Assembly (NCBI GenBank): GCA_946535455.1
Contig: CAMNDO010000006.1
Coordinates: 1 to 12,091, forward strand
DNA: 12,091 nucleotides
From: an uncultured Caryophanales bacterium
GTDB lineage: Bacteria; Bacillota_I; Bacilli_A; RF39; UBA660
Reading direction: 5' to 3'
This document shows, one piece after another, positions 1-7,346 of this stretch. Both the position numbers and the translations under genes were made by a program. The notes under the pieces were generated by a model. The model did no database searches. It saw only the letters and a program-made list of their open reading frames with translations, and was not told where the DNA came from. Positions within the stretch are counted from its first letter, which is position 1. Each line of letters begins with the position of its first letter.

Positions 1-8
1 TAAGAAAG

Positions 9-39
9 TAGACACGTTTTTTCAGTGTCTATTTTTTTT
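9..39 (+). terminator. Intrinsic terminator of the gene upstream of pnp
   Basis: A 7-bp perfect stem (TAGACAC at 9-15 with GTGTCTA at 25-31) closes a 9-base loop and is followed by eight T residues (32-39). The A-rich bases just before the stem can pair with the T tract. This is a standard rho-independent terminator. The TAA at 1-3 may be the stop codon of the preceding gene, which by Bacilli gene order would be rpsO, but that gene is outside the window. No promoter is obvious between this hairpin and pnp, so pnp is probably reached by read-through. Confidence 0.75.
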
Positions 40-54
40 GGAAAGAGGTGTAGT

Positions 55-2217
55 ATGAAAAAGAAAGTATTTGAATTAGACTTTCGTGGAAGAAAGTTAA
101 TTGTAGAACATGGTGAATTAGCCAAACAAGCAGATGGATCTGTTTTAGTACGTTATAATGATACGGTTGTGTTAACAGCAGCTGTTGTTTCTAAAAACGT
201 GAATTTATTGTCTGATTTCTTTCCATTAACAGTAAATTATCAAGAAAAATTATATTCCGTTGGAAAGATTCCAGGAGGTTTTATTAAAAGAGAAGGACGT
301 CCTAGTGAAGCCGCTACTCTAGCAGCTCGTATGATCGATCGTCCTATGAGACCATTATTCCCAGAAGGATTTAAAAATGAAGTACAAATTATTTCTACTG
401 TATTATCAGTGGATCAAGATTGTGCTCCAGAACTAACTGCGATGTTCGCATCTTCTCTTGCGGTATCGATTTCTAAAATTCCATTCAATGGACCAATTGC
501 AGGAGTAAAAGTAGGACGTGTCAATGGAGAGTTTGTCATTAACCCAACACCAGAAGAGTTAGAAGTTTCTGAATTAGAATTAACGGTTGCGGGAACAAAA
601 GATGCCATTAACATGGTAGAGTCAAGTGCAAAACAAGTTTCAGAAGATGTGATGTTAAAAGCGTTGATGTTTGGACATGATGCCATCAAAGAATTGATTG
701 CGTTTGAAGAAAAGATTATTGCAGAAATTGGAGAAGAAAAGATGGAGTATGAAACATTGACACCATCTGATGAATTAAGAGAAAGAATTGCTGATTTCAT
801 TACAAAAAGAATGGATAAAGCACTTCGCATTAAAGATAAGTTAGAAAAATATGCTGCGATTGATGCAATCAAAGAAGAAATGGTAGAACTATTTACTTCT
901 GAAAATGAAGATGTATTAAAAGAACAAGAATTAAAAGAATTATTGGTACAAGTCCAAATGGTGGTATCCGATATTGAATATGAATTATTTAGAAGCATCG
1001 TGGTAAAAGAAAAGTTAAGAGCAGATGGAAGAAAAATGGATGAGATTCGTCCATTATCTACAGGAATTGATTTATTACCTCGTACGCATGGTTCCGCTTT
1101 ATTCACAAGAGGAGAAACACAAAGTTTATCCGTTACCACGCTAGGAGCATTAAATGAACATCAAATTATTGATGGACTTAGTATGGAAGATCAAAAACGT
1201 TTTATGTTACATTATAACTTCCCACAATTTAGTGTTGGAGAAACAGGAAGATATGGTGCACCAGGTAGACGTGAAATTGGACATGGAGCTTTAGGAGAAA
1301 AAGCATTAGCGCAAGTCATTCCATCCGAAGAAGAATTCCCATATACCATTCGTGTTGTATCTGAAATTTTAGAATCGAATGGAAGTTCTTCTCAAGCTAG
1401 TATTTGTGCAGGATGTATGTCTTTGATGGCAGCAGGAGTTCCTATTAAAGCACCTGTTGCGGGAATTGCGATGGGATTAATTACCCATGGAAAAGACTAT
1501 ACCATTTTAACAGATATTCAAGGAATGGAAGATCACTTAGGAGATATGGATTTTAAAGTAGCTGGTACAGAAGATGGAATCACTGCTTTACAAATGGATA
1601 TTAAAATTAGTGGAATCACAGAAAAGATTTTAAAAGAAGCTTTGGCACAAGCCAAAAAAGCAAGATTAGAAATTTTAAAAGTCATTAAAAAGCAAATCAA
1701 AGAACCTCGTCCTGAAGTTTCAGAATATGCACCTAAGATGGAAACCTTTATGATTAATCCTTCTAAGATTAAAGATGTCATTGGTCGTGGAGGAGAAATG
1801 ATTACCAAAATTATTTGTGAAGCTTCTAACGTAACAGAAGTCACAAACATTAATGCGGTAAAAGTAGAATTAGAAGATAGTGGACAAGTGATTATCTATC
1901 ATCACAATAAAGACATTATTCAAAAGACAAGACAAATGATTGAAGATATTGTGAAAGAAGTAGAAATTGGTAAAATCTATGAAGGAAAAGTTGTGAAAGT
2001 AGAAGACTTTGGATGCTTTGTAGAATTATGGCCAGGTTGTGAAGGAATGGTACATGTTTCTCAACTTGCTCATGAAAGAGTCAATAAAGCAGGAGATGTT
2101 GTTTCTGTAGGAGACGAAATTATCGTCAAAGCATTAGGACCTGATAAAAAAGGAAGACAAAACTTCTCTCGTAAAGAAGCATTACCAAAAAAAGAAGTCA
2201 AAAAGAAAGATGAATAA
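55..2217 (+). CDS. pnp: Polynucleotide phosphorylase (PNPase)
   Basis: This enzyme degrades RNA 3'-to-5' with phosphate, releasing nucleoside diphosphates; in Bacillota it is a cytoplasmic trimer and a main mRNA-decay exonuclease. The 720 residues are the usual family length. Order seen: first RNase PH domain (about 5-145, with the [12 protein letters not shown] motif), helical linker (about 150-235), second RNase PH domain (about 310-545), KH domain with GRGG at 577-580, S1 domain about 639-707, and a Lys/Glu-rich tail. D487 and D493 in [11 protein letters not shown] match the catalytic aspartates of Escherichia coli PNPase (D486, D492). The ATG at 55 is chosen because AGAGGTG (44-50) precedes it; an upstream in-frame GTG at 25 lies inside the terminator arm and has no ribosome site. 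ylxY follows, as in B. subtilis. Confidence 0.98.
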   Translation: MKKKVFELDFRGRKLIVEHGELAKQADGSVLVRYNDTVVLTAAVVSKNVNLLSDFFPLTVNYQEKLYSVGKIPGGFIKREGRPSEAATLAARMIDRPMRPLFPEGFKNEVQIISTVLSVDQDCAPELTAMFASSLAVSISKIPFNGPIAGVKVGRVNGEFVINPTPEELEVSELELTVAGTKDAINMVESSAKQVSEDVMLKALMFGHDAIKELIAFEEKIIAEIGEEKMEYETLTPSDELRERIADFITKRMDKALRIKDKLEKYAAIDAIKEEMVELFTSENEDVLKEQELKELLVQVQMVVSDIEYELFRSIVVKEKLRADGRKMDEIRPLSTGIDLLPRTHGSALFTRGETQSLSVTTLGALNEHQIIDGLSMEDQKRFMLHYNFPQFSVGETGRYGAPGRREIGHGALGEKALAQVIPSEEEFPYTIRVVSEILESNGSSSQASICAGCMSLMAAGVPIKAPVAGIAMGLITHGKDYTILTDIQGMEDHLGDMDFKVAGTEDGITALQMDIKISGITEKILKEALAQAKKARLEILKVIKKQIKEPRPEVSEYAPKMETFMINPSKIKDVIGRGGEMITKIICEASNVTEVTNINAVKVELEDSGQVIIYHHNKDIIQKTRQMIEDIVKEVEIGKIYEGKVVKVEDFGCFVELWPGCEGMVHVSQLAHERVNKAGDVVSVGDEIIVKALGPDKKGRQNFSRKEALPKKEVKKKDE

Positions 2218-2231
2218 TCATCTTTTTTTTT
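2206..2231 (+). terminator. Terminator overlapping the end of pnp
   Basis: AAAGATGA (2206-2213) pairs with TCATCTTT (2218-2225) around a 4-base loop, followed by T residues to 2231. The last codons of pnp form the 5' arm and its TAA stop (2215-2217) lies in the loop. The stem is AT-rich, so it is probably leaky. ylxY starts 38 bases after the pnp stop without a clear promoter of its own and may depend on read-through. Confidence 0.6.
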
Positions 2232-2254
2232 CATATATTACAATAGGTGAAATT

Positions 2255-3088
2255 ATGAAGAAAACTTTGATTTTATTGTTTAGTATTCTTCTTTCTTTTT
2301 TTCTCATTCATGAAAGTATGCTTTCTTCGAAAAAGAAAGACCCTATCTTTTTACAAATTGAGGAAAGTATTCCTTCTTATGAAGTGCTTTCTACGAATGG
2401 AATGATTCAAGGAAATGATATGATTTTGGGAAAGAATGGAATGGAAGTAGATGTTCAAAAATCCTATCAAGAGATGAAAAAATATGGTTCTTATAATGAA
2501 TCTCTCACCACAATGAAGAAAGTAAGTCCTTCTATTTCTATGATAGATCATTATGATAAATATTTGATTCAAGGGAATTTTTTAGATCGAAAAGTATCTT
2601 TCGTTTTTCCTATTTTTCAAAATACCAACATTTCAAAAATTCTTTCTATTTTAGAAACCAAAGATGTTGTAGGAACTTTCTTTTTAGATGGTACTTTCTT
2701 AGAAAAAAATACACAACTCATTCGAAAAAATTCACATCATGAATATGAAATTTTATCTTATGACAATTCTTATCAAAAATCTTTTTTTCAAACTTCTCTT
2801 TCTTATTTAGAAACCATTACCAAAAAAGAACCTTCTTTTTGTTATACAGAAAAAGAAAATAAAGAATTATTAACATTATGTCAAAAACTAAAAAAACATA
2901 CGATTAAACCACAATATATTTTAGAAAAAGATGCTTATCCAGAAATTCAAAATCATTTGGAACACGGAATGTTTTTCTCCTTTTCATGGAATCCTTCTTT
3001 GGAAAAAGAACTTCCTCTGATTATTGATTATATTCATTCGAAAGGGTATAAGATTGTTCCTTTAAAAGAGTTATTACAGGAGGAATAA
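2255..3088 (+). CDS. ylxY: YlxY-like degenerate polysaccharide deacetylase homologue
   Basis: A 277-residue secreted or membrane-anchored protein: Lys-Lys start and hydrophobic segment at about 4-19, a YlxY-type N-terminal region (about 28-110, with GKNGMEVDVQKSY at 59-71), then a NodB-like fold (about 113-272). The NodB core is recognisable by GTFFLDG (140-146) and the closing GYKIVPLKELL (264-274). The catalytic motifs are gone: the TFDDG position reads VFPIF (117-121), the two metal-binding His of the HxxxH motif align to L167 and N171, and the Arg-Pro-Pro motif is missing. Deacetylase activity on peptidoglycan or another glycan is therefore unlikely. As I recall, B. subtilis ylxY also follows pnpA and has an altered first motif, which supports orthology. 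The ATG at 2255 is preferred over an in-frame ATG at 2210, since AGGTGA (2245-2250) sits before it. Confidence 0.8.
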   Translation: MKKTLILLFSILLSFFLIHESMLSSKKKDPIFLQIEESIPSYEVLSTNGMIQGNDMILGKNGMEVDVQKSYQEMKKYGSYNESLTTMKKVSPSISMIDHYDKYLIQGNFLDRKVSFVFPIFQNTNISKILSILETKDVVGTFFLDGTFLEKNTQLIRKNSHHEYEILSYDNSYQKSFFQTSLSYLETITKKEPSFCYTEKENKELLTLCQKLKKHTIKPQYILEKDAYPEIQNHLEHGMFFSFSWNPSLEKELPLIIDYIHSKGYKIVPLKELLQEE

Positions 3089-3094
3089 AAACAG

Positions 3095-3122
3095 TTGATT
3101 ATTTTTTGGATTATGCTATAAT
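3095..3122 (+). promoter_or_regulatory. Sigma-A promoter of the small membrane protein gene
   Basis: TTGATT (-35, 3095-3100), a 16-base spacer and TATAAT (-10, 3117-3122), with TG at 3114-3115 making an extended -10. It begins 7 bases after the ylxY stop, and no terminator lies between. The predicted start near 3129 gives an 18-base leader that contains AGGAAG (3134-3139) ahead of the ATG at 3147. Confidence 0.8.
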
Positions 3123-3146
3123 AATTCAAAAAAAGGAAGTGTTCAA

Positions 3147-3443
3147 ATGAGAAAAATTATCTTTATTATGATTGTAGTAGTATTATTATTCTTTACTTAC
3201 TTAAGTTTTCGTAATATTTTAAAATCTTCTAATACCAAGAAAAAGAATGTAGGAGAAGTAAAAGAGATTCGAAAGGTAACACCAGAAGAAAATACCAATC
3301 AAGAAGTGATTGTCGATCGTTTAGAAGAAAAAGAAGAAGTACAAACAGTAGAAGTAGGAGATACCTTTGATCAAAATTATTTATCTATTATTGGAATTAT
3401 CATTTTAGGAAGTGGATTTTATTACGTAAAAAGAAAGGCTTAA
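3147..3443 (+). CDS. Small two-helix membrane protein of unknown function
   Basis: 98 residues; I do not recognise a named family. Residues 1-20 are an N-terminal hydrophobic helix preceded by Arg-Lys, 30-70 a highly charged Lys/Glu-rich stretch, 79-93 a second hydrophobic helix, and the end is the basic tail KRKA. The first helix can be a signal peptide or anchor. The C-terminal half has the layout of a cell-wall sorting signal (short motif, helix, basic tail), but the motif position reads VEVGDTFD (68-75), which is not LPxTG and lacks the Pro. It may therefore be an anchored spacer, a bitopic hairpin protein, or a divergent sortase substrate. AGGAAG at 3134-3139 supports the ATG at 3147. 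It has its own strong promoter and terminator, so it is a single-gene unit between ylxY and smc. Confidence 0.75.
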   Translation: MRKIIFIMIVVVLLFFTYLSFRNILKSSNTKKKNVGEVKEIRKVTPEENTNQEVIVDRLEEKEEVQTVEVGDTFDQNYLSIIGIIILGSGFYYVKRKA

Positions 3444-3457
3444 CTTTCTTTTTTTTT
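3428..3457 (+). terminator. Terminator with the stop codon of the small membrane protein in its loop
   Basis: AAAAAGAAAG (3428-3437) pairs over 10 bp with CTTTCTTTTT (3444-3453) around a 6-base loop, GCTTAA, which carries the TAA stop (3441-3443). The T tract continues to 3457. The 5' arm encodes the basic C-terminal tail of the protein. Confidence 0.7.
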
Positions 3458-3473
3458 GGTTTTATAGTATAAT
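3445..3473 (+). promoter_or_regulatory. Likely smc promoter overlapping the preceding terminator
   Basis: TATAAT at 3468-3473 is a perfect -10. The base positions 17 upstream give TTTCTT (3445-3450) as a weak -35, lying in the 3' arm of the terminator. The predicted start near 3480 leaves a 14-base leader that opens directly with the smc ribosome site AGGGTGA (3481-3487). The -10 is convincing; the -35 is weak. Confidence 0.55.
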
Positions 3474-3493
3474 CATAACTAGGGTGAAAGTAT

Positions 3494-6448
3494 ATGTACT
3501 TAAAGGAAATTATCGTAAATGGATTTAAATCTTTCGCAGATAAATTAGTCATTTCACTAGATGGAAAAACCACTTGTATTGTAGGTCCCAATGGAAGTGG
3601 AAAAAGTAATGTAGTGGATGCGGTACGTTGGGTATTAGGAGAACAATCTGTGAAGTCTTTACGTGGAGAAGGATCGATGACAGATGTTATTTTTTCAGGA
3701 AGTAAAAACAGAAAACCTTTAAACGTTGCGAGTGTAGAATTAATTTTTGATAATAGTAAACATGAATTAAATGTCCCTTATACAGAAATTTCTGTAAAAA
3801 GAAAAGTTTATCGAAGTGGAGAAAATGAGTATTATTTAAATAATGATAAATGTCGTTTAAAAGATATTACGAATTTATTTATGGATACCGGAATGGGAAA
3901 AGAATCGTTTAATATTATTTCTCAAGGAGAAGTCGATAAAATATTAAGTAATTCCTCTTTGGATAGACGTGTTATTTTTGAGGAAGCTTCTGGGATATTA
4001 AAATACAAAAAAAGAAAAGAAGAAGCATTAAGAAAATTAGATCGTACGCATAATAATATTGATCGTGTCAATGATATTATTACAGAGTTAGAAATGCAAG
4101 TAGGTCCTTTGAAAAGACAAAGTAAAAAAGCAAAAGAATATTTAGAAAATAAACAAGGATTGGATCAATATGAAGTGGCATTATTAGCGTATGATATTGA
4201 GAATATTCATAATCAATTAGAATTAGAAGAAAAAAGAAGAGAACAATTAGAAGAAGAAATTTTTCAAATTACTTCTACCTCTTCTAAAATGGATGCGAAA
4301 CTAGAAGAAGATCAAAGAACATTATTGAAGTTAGAAAATGAAAAAACCGATTGTCATAGAGAATTAATTAGTGTAACAGAAGAAAAAGAAAAATTAGATG
4401 CGGAGAAGAACTTATTAAAAGAACGTAGTAAATCATCAAAAGAAGAAGAACAAATCAAAGAAGAAATTCGATTGATTTTAGAAGAAAAAGAAAAATTAAA
4501 TGGAAGTATTTTAGTGCTTTCAGAAGAAGAAAAACAATTAGAAAAATTATTCCAACAAAAAAATACAGAAGTCTTAGATAAAGAAAGAGAACTTCAAAAT
4601 CAAGGATTACAAAAAAATGTATTTTCACAAGAATACTCTTCTAAAGATCAAGAAATGATTTCTTTAGCCCATCAGAAAAATCGAATTCAAATGGAAATTG
4701 ATCAAAATGGAGATTTACCAAATAGTGTTCGTAAAGTATTAGAAAATAGAGAGTTATCTGGAATTTATGATACGATTGGGAATGTATTAAATGTAGAAGA
4801 GAAATATGTGAAAGCATTAAATATTGCGATTGCTTCTTGTAAAAATTTTATCATTGTGAAAGATGAAAATAGTGCGAAGAAAGCAATTGAATATTTAAAA
4901 GAAGAGCATTTGGGTAGAGCTACTTTCTTTCCTTTAAATGTCATCGAATCTCGTGCAGTAGATGAGAAAAGTATGGATACTCTTCAAAAAGATTCTCATT
5001 TTTTAGGAGTATTATCAAACTTAGTAGAATATGATAAAAAATATCAAAACATTATAGAAAACCAATTAGGAAATGTTTTGGTTGTAGAAGATATGGATTC
5101 TGCTATTTCGATTGGGAAAATAATTCGAAATCGCTATAAAATTGTTACATTAGAAGGAGATGTCATTCATACGGGAGGAAGTATGAGTGGAGGAAGTACT
5201 TCTCATGCGAAAAGTAGTATTTTATTGAAACAAGAATTAAGACATATCGAAGAAAAGAGAAATCAATTACAAAAAGAAAAAGAAGAAATTGGAAAAAGTC
5301 TTGTGTCTTTACAACAGGAAATTCAAAAAACAGAAGAAAATTTATTTCAACTTTCCAAAGAAAAAGTAGAAATCGAAGAAGCATTAATCATTAAAAGAAA
5401 TGAGAAAAAAGAAAAAGAAGAAAAGTATCAATTCATGACAAAAGAATATGAATCATTAGAGTCTGTTCAAAATCATTCGATTAGTCAAAAAGAAGAAGAA
5501 TTGATTCAAAAGTATCATGAGAAAAGTTCTTATAAAGAGCAATTAGAACTTCGTATTGGAAATATAGAAAGAGAAATTGTTTCTTTGAAAGATAAAATTG
5601 AAAGAAGTACAGCAGATGATAAATTAAAGAATCAAAATCTAAGACAATTAGAAAAAGAATATCAAGAATTAGAAATTCGTAAGAACCGTTCTGATGTACA
5701 ATTAGATCATATGTTAGAAATATTATCATCAGAATATGAAATGACTTATGAAAAAGCAAAGAGTGAATATGTATTAGATATTGAACCAGATGAAGCGAGA
5801 GAGAAAGTAAATTTATATCGTGCGAATATCAAAAGAATTGGGATGGTAAACTTAGAAGCCATTGAAGAATATGAAAAAGTAAGTACACGATATGACTTTT
5901 TAATCCATCAAAGAGAAGATTTAATAGGAGCAGAAAATACATTATTAGAGATTATGAATGAGATGGATCAAATCATGATAGAAGACTTTAAAATTACTTT
6001 TGATAAAATCAAAGTAGAGTTTCAAAAAGTATTTAAAGAGTTATTTAATGGAGGAAGTGCGGATTTAAAATTAACAGATCCTGAAAACTTATTAACAACA
6101 GGAGTGGATATTGTGGCTTCTCCTCCAGGAAAAAAACTAACTACCATTTCTTTATTATCGGGTGGAGAAAAAACATTAACGGCGATTAGTTTGTTATTTG
6201 CCATTTTAAATGTGAAAACCGTTCCATTCTGTTTATTTGATGAAGTAGAAGCAGCACTAGATGAAGTGAATGTAGAAGGATTTGGAAATTATTTAAATCA
6301 TTATAAAGATAAGACACAATTCTTAATTATTACACATAAGAAAAAGACAATGGAGTATGCCAATACGTTATATGGAATTACGATGCAGGAATCTGGTGTA
6401 TCCAAATTAGTCAGTGTAAAATTAGAAAAAAGAAAAGAGACCGTATAG
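3494..6448 (+). CDS. smc: Chromosome segregation/condensin ATPase SMC (short form)
   Basis: SMC dimerises through its hinge and, with ScpA and ScpB, extrudes and organises chromosomal DNA. Order seen: ATP-binding head half with Walker A GPNGSGKSN (31-39) and Q-loop at Q144 (SQGEVDKIL); first coiled coil about 165-400, rich in Glu, Lys and Leu; hinge about 408-570, ending in GGSMSGGS; second coiled coil about 575-800; head half with ABC signature LSGGEK (888-893) and Walker B LFDEVEAALD with D916 and E917. All ATPase motifs are intact. At 984 residues it is about 200 shorter than B. subtilis SMC (about 1186), and the deficit is in the coiled coils; mycoplasma SMC (P115) is of similar size from memory. 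ATG at 3494 follows AGGGTGA. ScpA/B are not in the window. Confidence 0.97.
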   Translation: MYLKEIIVNGFKSFADKLVISLDGKTTCIVGPNGSGKSNVVDAVRWVLGEQSVKSLRGEGSMTDVIFSGSKNRKPLNVASVELIFDNSKHELNVPYTEISVKRKVYRSGENEYYLNNDKCRLKDITNLFMDTGMGKESFNIISQGEVDKILSNSSLDRRVIFEEASGILKYKKRKEEALRKLDRTHNNIDRVNDIITELEMQVGPLKRQSKKAKEYLENKQGLDQYEVALLAYDIENIHNQLELEEKRREQLEEEIFQITSTSSKMDAKLEEDQRTLLKLENEKTDCHRELISVTEEKEKLDAEKNLLKERSKSSKEEEQIKEEIRLILEEKEKLNGSILVLSEEEKQLEKLFQQKNTEVLDKERELQNQGLQKNVFSQEYSSKDQEMISLAHQKNRIQMEIDQNGDLPNSVRKVLENRELSGIYDTIGNVLNVEEKYVKALNIAIASCKNFIIVKDENSAKKAIEYLKEEHLGRATFFPLNVIESRAVDEKSMDTLQKDSHFLGVLSNLVEYDKKYQNIIENQLGNVLVVEDMDSAISIGKIIRNRYKIVTLEGDVIHTGGSMSGGSTSHAKSSILLKQELRHIEEKRNQLQKEKEEIGKSLVSLQQEIQKTEENLFQLSKEKVEIEEALIIKRNEKKEKEEKYQFMTKEYESLESVQNHSISQKEEELIQKYHEKSSYKEQLELRIGNIEREIVSLKDKIERSTADDKLKNQNLRQLEKEYQELEIRKNRSDVQLDHMLEILSSEYEMTYEKAKSEYVLDIEPDEAREKVNLYRANIKRIGMVNLEAIEEYEKVSTRYDFLIHQREDLIGAENTLLEIMNEMDQIMIEDFKITFDKIKVEFQKVFKELFNGGSADLKLTDPENLLTTGVDIVASPPGKKLTTISLLSGGEKTLTAISLLFAILNVKTVPFCLFDEVEAALDEVNVEGFGNYLNHYKDKTQFLIITHKKKTMEYANTLYGITMQESGVSKLVSVKLEKRKETV

Positions 6449-6457
6449 TCTCTTTTT
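6433..6457. terminator. Shared bidirectional terminator between smc and def
   Basis: AAAAGAGAC (6433-6441) pairs over 9 bp with GTCTCTTTT (6448-6456) around a 6-base loop. Forward transcripts from smc end in the T run 6453-6457; reverse transcripts from def end in a T-rich run complementary to the A-rich 6424-6436. The loop holds the smc TAG (6446-6448, last base in the stem), and the def TAA (6458-6456) touches the other arm. The two stop codons are 7 bp apart. Confidence 0.75.
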
Positions 6458-7019
6458 AAATTCCTCGAGCGTTTTCTCTTCCTTTATAAGGATTTTTCGG
6501 ATCAATTCGATCGGTAATTAAAATACCATTTAAATGATCTAATTCATGTTGGAAACAAACAGAAAGTTCTTCTCTTGCACGAACATGAATTTTTCTTCCT
6601 TCCATATCATAAGCTTCCATCGTTACTCTTGCAGATCTTGGAATAATTCCTTCCACTGGACGATTAATACTTAAACAACCTTCCCCTTCTTCTACATAAA
6701 TTTGTTCTTCTGAATTGCTAATGATCCTTGGATTAATTAAAACATAAGTTTCGAATTCTTGTTTTTCAGCATCTTCTTCTGTAATGTCATTTACGACAAC
6801 AAAGTATCGTTTTAAAACCCCTAATTGAACGGCAGACATTCCCATACCAGGACGCAAATTATATTTTTCAGATAATTCTGGTACTTGACTATCATGAAGA
6901 TATTGAATCATGTCTTCGATTACTTGTTTATCTTCTTTGGATAAAGGAAATTCTACTTCTTTGCTTTTTAGATGAAGTCTTTTGTCTTTTTCATCTAAAA
7001 TGTCTTTCATAAGAATCAT
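6456..7019 (-). CDS. def: Peptide deformylase
   Basis: Removes the formyl group from the initiator Met of new proteins at the ribosome; a metal-dependent hydrolase. All three family motifs are present in the 187 residues: motif 1 GMGMSAVQLG (58-67; canonical GxGLAAxQxG, with Gln65 the oxyanion residue), motif 2 EGCLS (113-117, Cys115 metal ligand) and motif 3 QHELDH (157-162, His158 and His162 ligands, Glu159 catalytic base). The length and the extra segment between motifs 1 and 2 (about 78-92) fit the type II deformylases of Gram-positive bacteria. The ATG at 7019 is supported by GAGGTGA (complement of 7026-7032). It is a monocistronic gene with its own promoter, converging on smc. Formyltransferase (fmt) is not adjacent. 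Confidence 0.97.
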   Translation of the reverse strand: MILMKDILDEKDKRLHLKSKEVEFPLSKEDKQVIEDMIQYLHDSQVPELSEKYNLRPGMGMSAVQLGVLKRYFVVVNDITEEDAEKQEFETYVLINPRIISNSEEQIYVEEGEGCLSINRPVEGIIPRSARVTMEAYDMEGRKIHVRAREELSVCFQHELDHLNGILITDRIDPKNPYKGRENARGI

Positions 7020-7041
7020 CTAGTATCACCTCAACGAAGTT

Positions 7042-7070
7042 ATTTTATCAAAAAAAAACAATTTTCACAA
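7042..7070 (-). promoter_or_regulatory. Sigma-A promoter of def
   Basis: On the minus strand: TTGTGA (-35, 7070-7065), exactly 17 bases, and TAAAAT (-10, 7047-7042), with TGA directly before the -10 giving an extended -10. The spacer carries a run of nine T. The predicted start near 7035 gives a leader of about 16 bases. Confidence 0.7.
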
Positions 7071-7093
7071 GAAAAAAGGACTTTTCTGTCCTT
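7071..7093 (-). terminator. Terminator of the YjcZ-like gene
   Basis: On the minus strand AAGGAC (7093-7088) pairs with GTCCTT (7081-7076) around a 6-base loop (AGAAAA) and runs into T residues down to 7072. The stem begins within the TAA stop codon (7094-7092). It insulates def from upstream transcription. Confidence 0.75.
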
Positions 7094-7235
7094 AATTACT
7101 CCATCTTGTACCAATAATAATCACTAATAAAATGAATAATACTAAAACAATAGCAGAATTAGAATTATTATTTGTATATGCAGGATAGTAATAAGATGTT
7201 TGATTTGGACAATTTGTCCCTCCATAATAGTACAT
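7092..7235 (-). CDS. YjcZ-type tiny membrane protein (sporulation-associated family)
   Basis: A 47-residue protein. The N-terminal half is rich in Tyr, Asn and Gly (MYYYGGTNCPNQ, then more Tyr and a run of Asn). The C-terminal half is one hydrophobic helix, about 28-42, containing IVLVLFILLVIIIG, and ends in TRWSN. The helix closely matches the conserved helix of the YjcZ / tiny-transmembrane-protein family of Bacillaceae (pattern IVVLFILLIIVG, from memory), members of which are annotated as sporulation proteins; their molecular role is unknown. The start is secure: a perfect AAAGGAGG (complement of 7250-7243) lies 7 bases upstream of the ATG. It has its own terminator and a candidate mother-cell-type promoter. 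The single Cys at position 9 lies in the hydrophilic part. Confidence 0.82.
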   Translation of the reverse strand: MYYYGGTNCPNQTSYYYPAYTNNNSNSAIVLVLFILLVIIIGTRWSN

Positions 7236-7262
7236 GAAAAAGCCTCCTTTACTTCTCTAATA

Positions 7263-7289
7263 TAACGTATGTTAGTTGACAGTTTATGT
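7263..7289 (-). promoter_or_regulatory. Candidate sigma-K/sigma-E-type promoter of the YjcZ-like gene
   Basis: On the minus strand CATACGTTA (7271-7263) fits the B. subtilis sigma-K -10 consensus CATAnnnTA, and AC (7289-7288), 16 bases upstream, fits the short sigma-K -35. The predicted start is about 20 bases before the ATG. A sigma-A reading (TATATT, complement of 7264-7259) has no acceptable -35 (ATAAAC at 17 bases). The motif is short and could occur by chance; its position before a sporulation-family gene is what makes it credible. Confidence 0.4.
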
Positions 7290-7298
7290 GCATGTAAA
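7283..7298. promoter_or_regulatory. Imperfect dyad between the divergent yjcZ-like and ftsW genes
   Basis: The 16-base site TTTATGTGCATGTAAA is symmetric at 12 of 16 positions (TTTA-nn-TGCA-nn-TAAA), centred between 7290 and 7291. It overlaps the candidate -35 of the YjcZ-like gene. It might be an operator, but there is only one copy here and no regulator gene nearby. Confidence 0.2.
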
Positions 7299-7330
7299 TG
7301 TCCATTCTTACGATAAAAAGAAGCATTTTA

Positions 7331-7339
7331 TGTTATATT
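7331..7339 (+). promoter_or_regulatory. Probable ftsW promoter (extended -10)
   Basis: TG-T-TATATT (7331-7339) is an extended -10. At 17 bases upstream the -35 is poor (CGATAA), so the TG extension would carry recognition. The predicted start near 7346 directly precedes the ribosome site and gives a 17-base leader, matching other leaders in the window. A TTGACA at 7276-7281 is not paired with any -10 at normal spacing. Confidence 0.45.
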
Positions 7340-7346
7340 TATTATA

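Noticed and set aside
25..54. GTG start at 25 giving a pnp product 10 residues longer
   Set aside because: This stretch is the 3' arm and T tract of the upstream terminator; the ATG at 55 has a proper ribosome site and matches the family N-terminus.
414..1139. Long open frame on the minus strand inside pnp
   Set aside because: It is the antisense shadow of a clearly conserved gene, has no ribosome site, and its Ser/Asn-rich composition is typical of antisense translation.
2238..2244. TTACAAT as a -10 for ylxY
   Set aside because: The predicted start would be only a few bases from the ATG, beyond the ribosome site AGGTGA, and no -35 is present.
4200..5700. Purine-rich repeats (GAA/AAA runs) in smc as a DNA repeat array
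   Set aside because: They reflect Glu/Lys codons of the coiled coils; no exact repeat unit or regular spacing is seen.
5163..5759. Two Phe/Leu-rich open frames on the minus strand inside smc
   Set aside because: They are complements of Glu/Lys-rich coiled-coil coding sequence, which naturally reads as hydrophobic antisense frames; no start signals.
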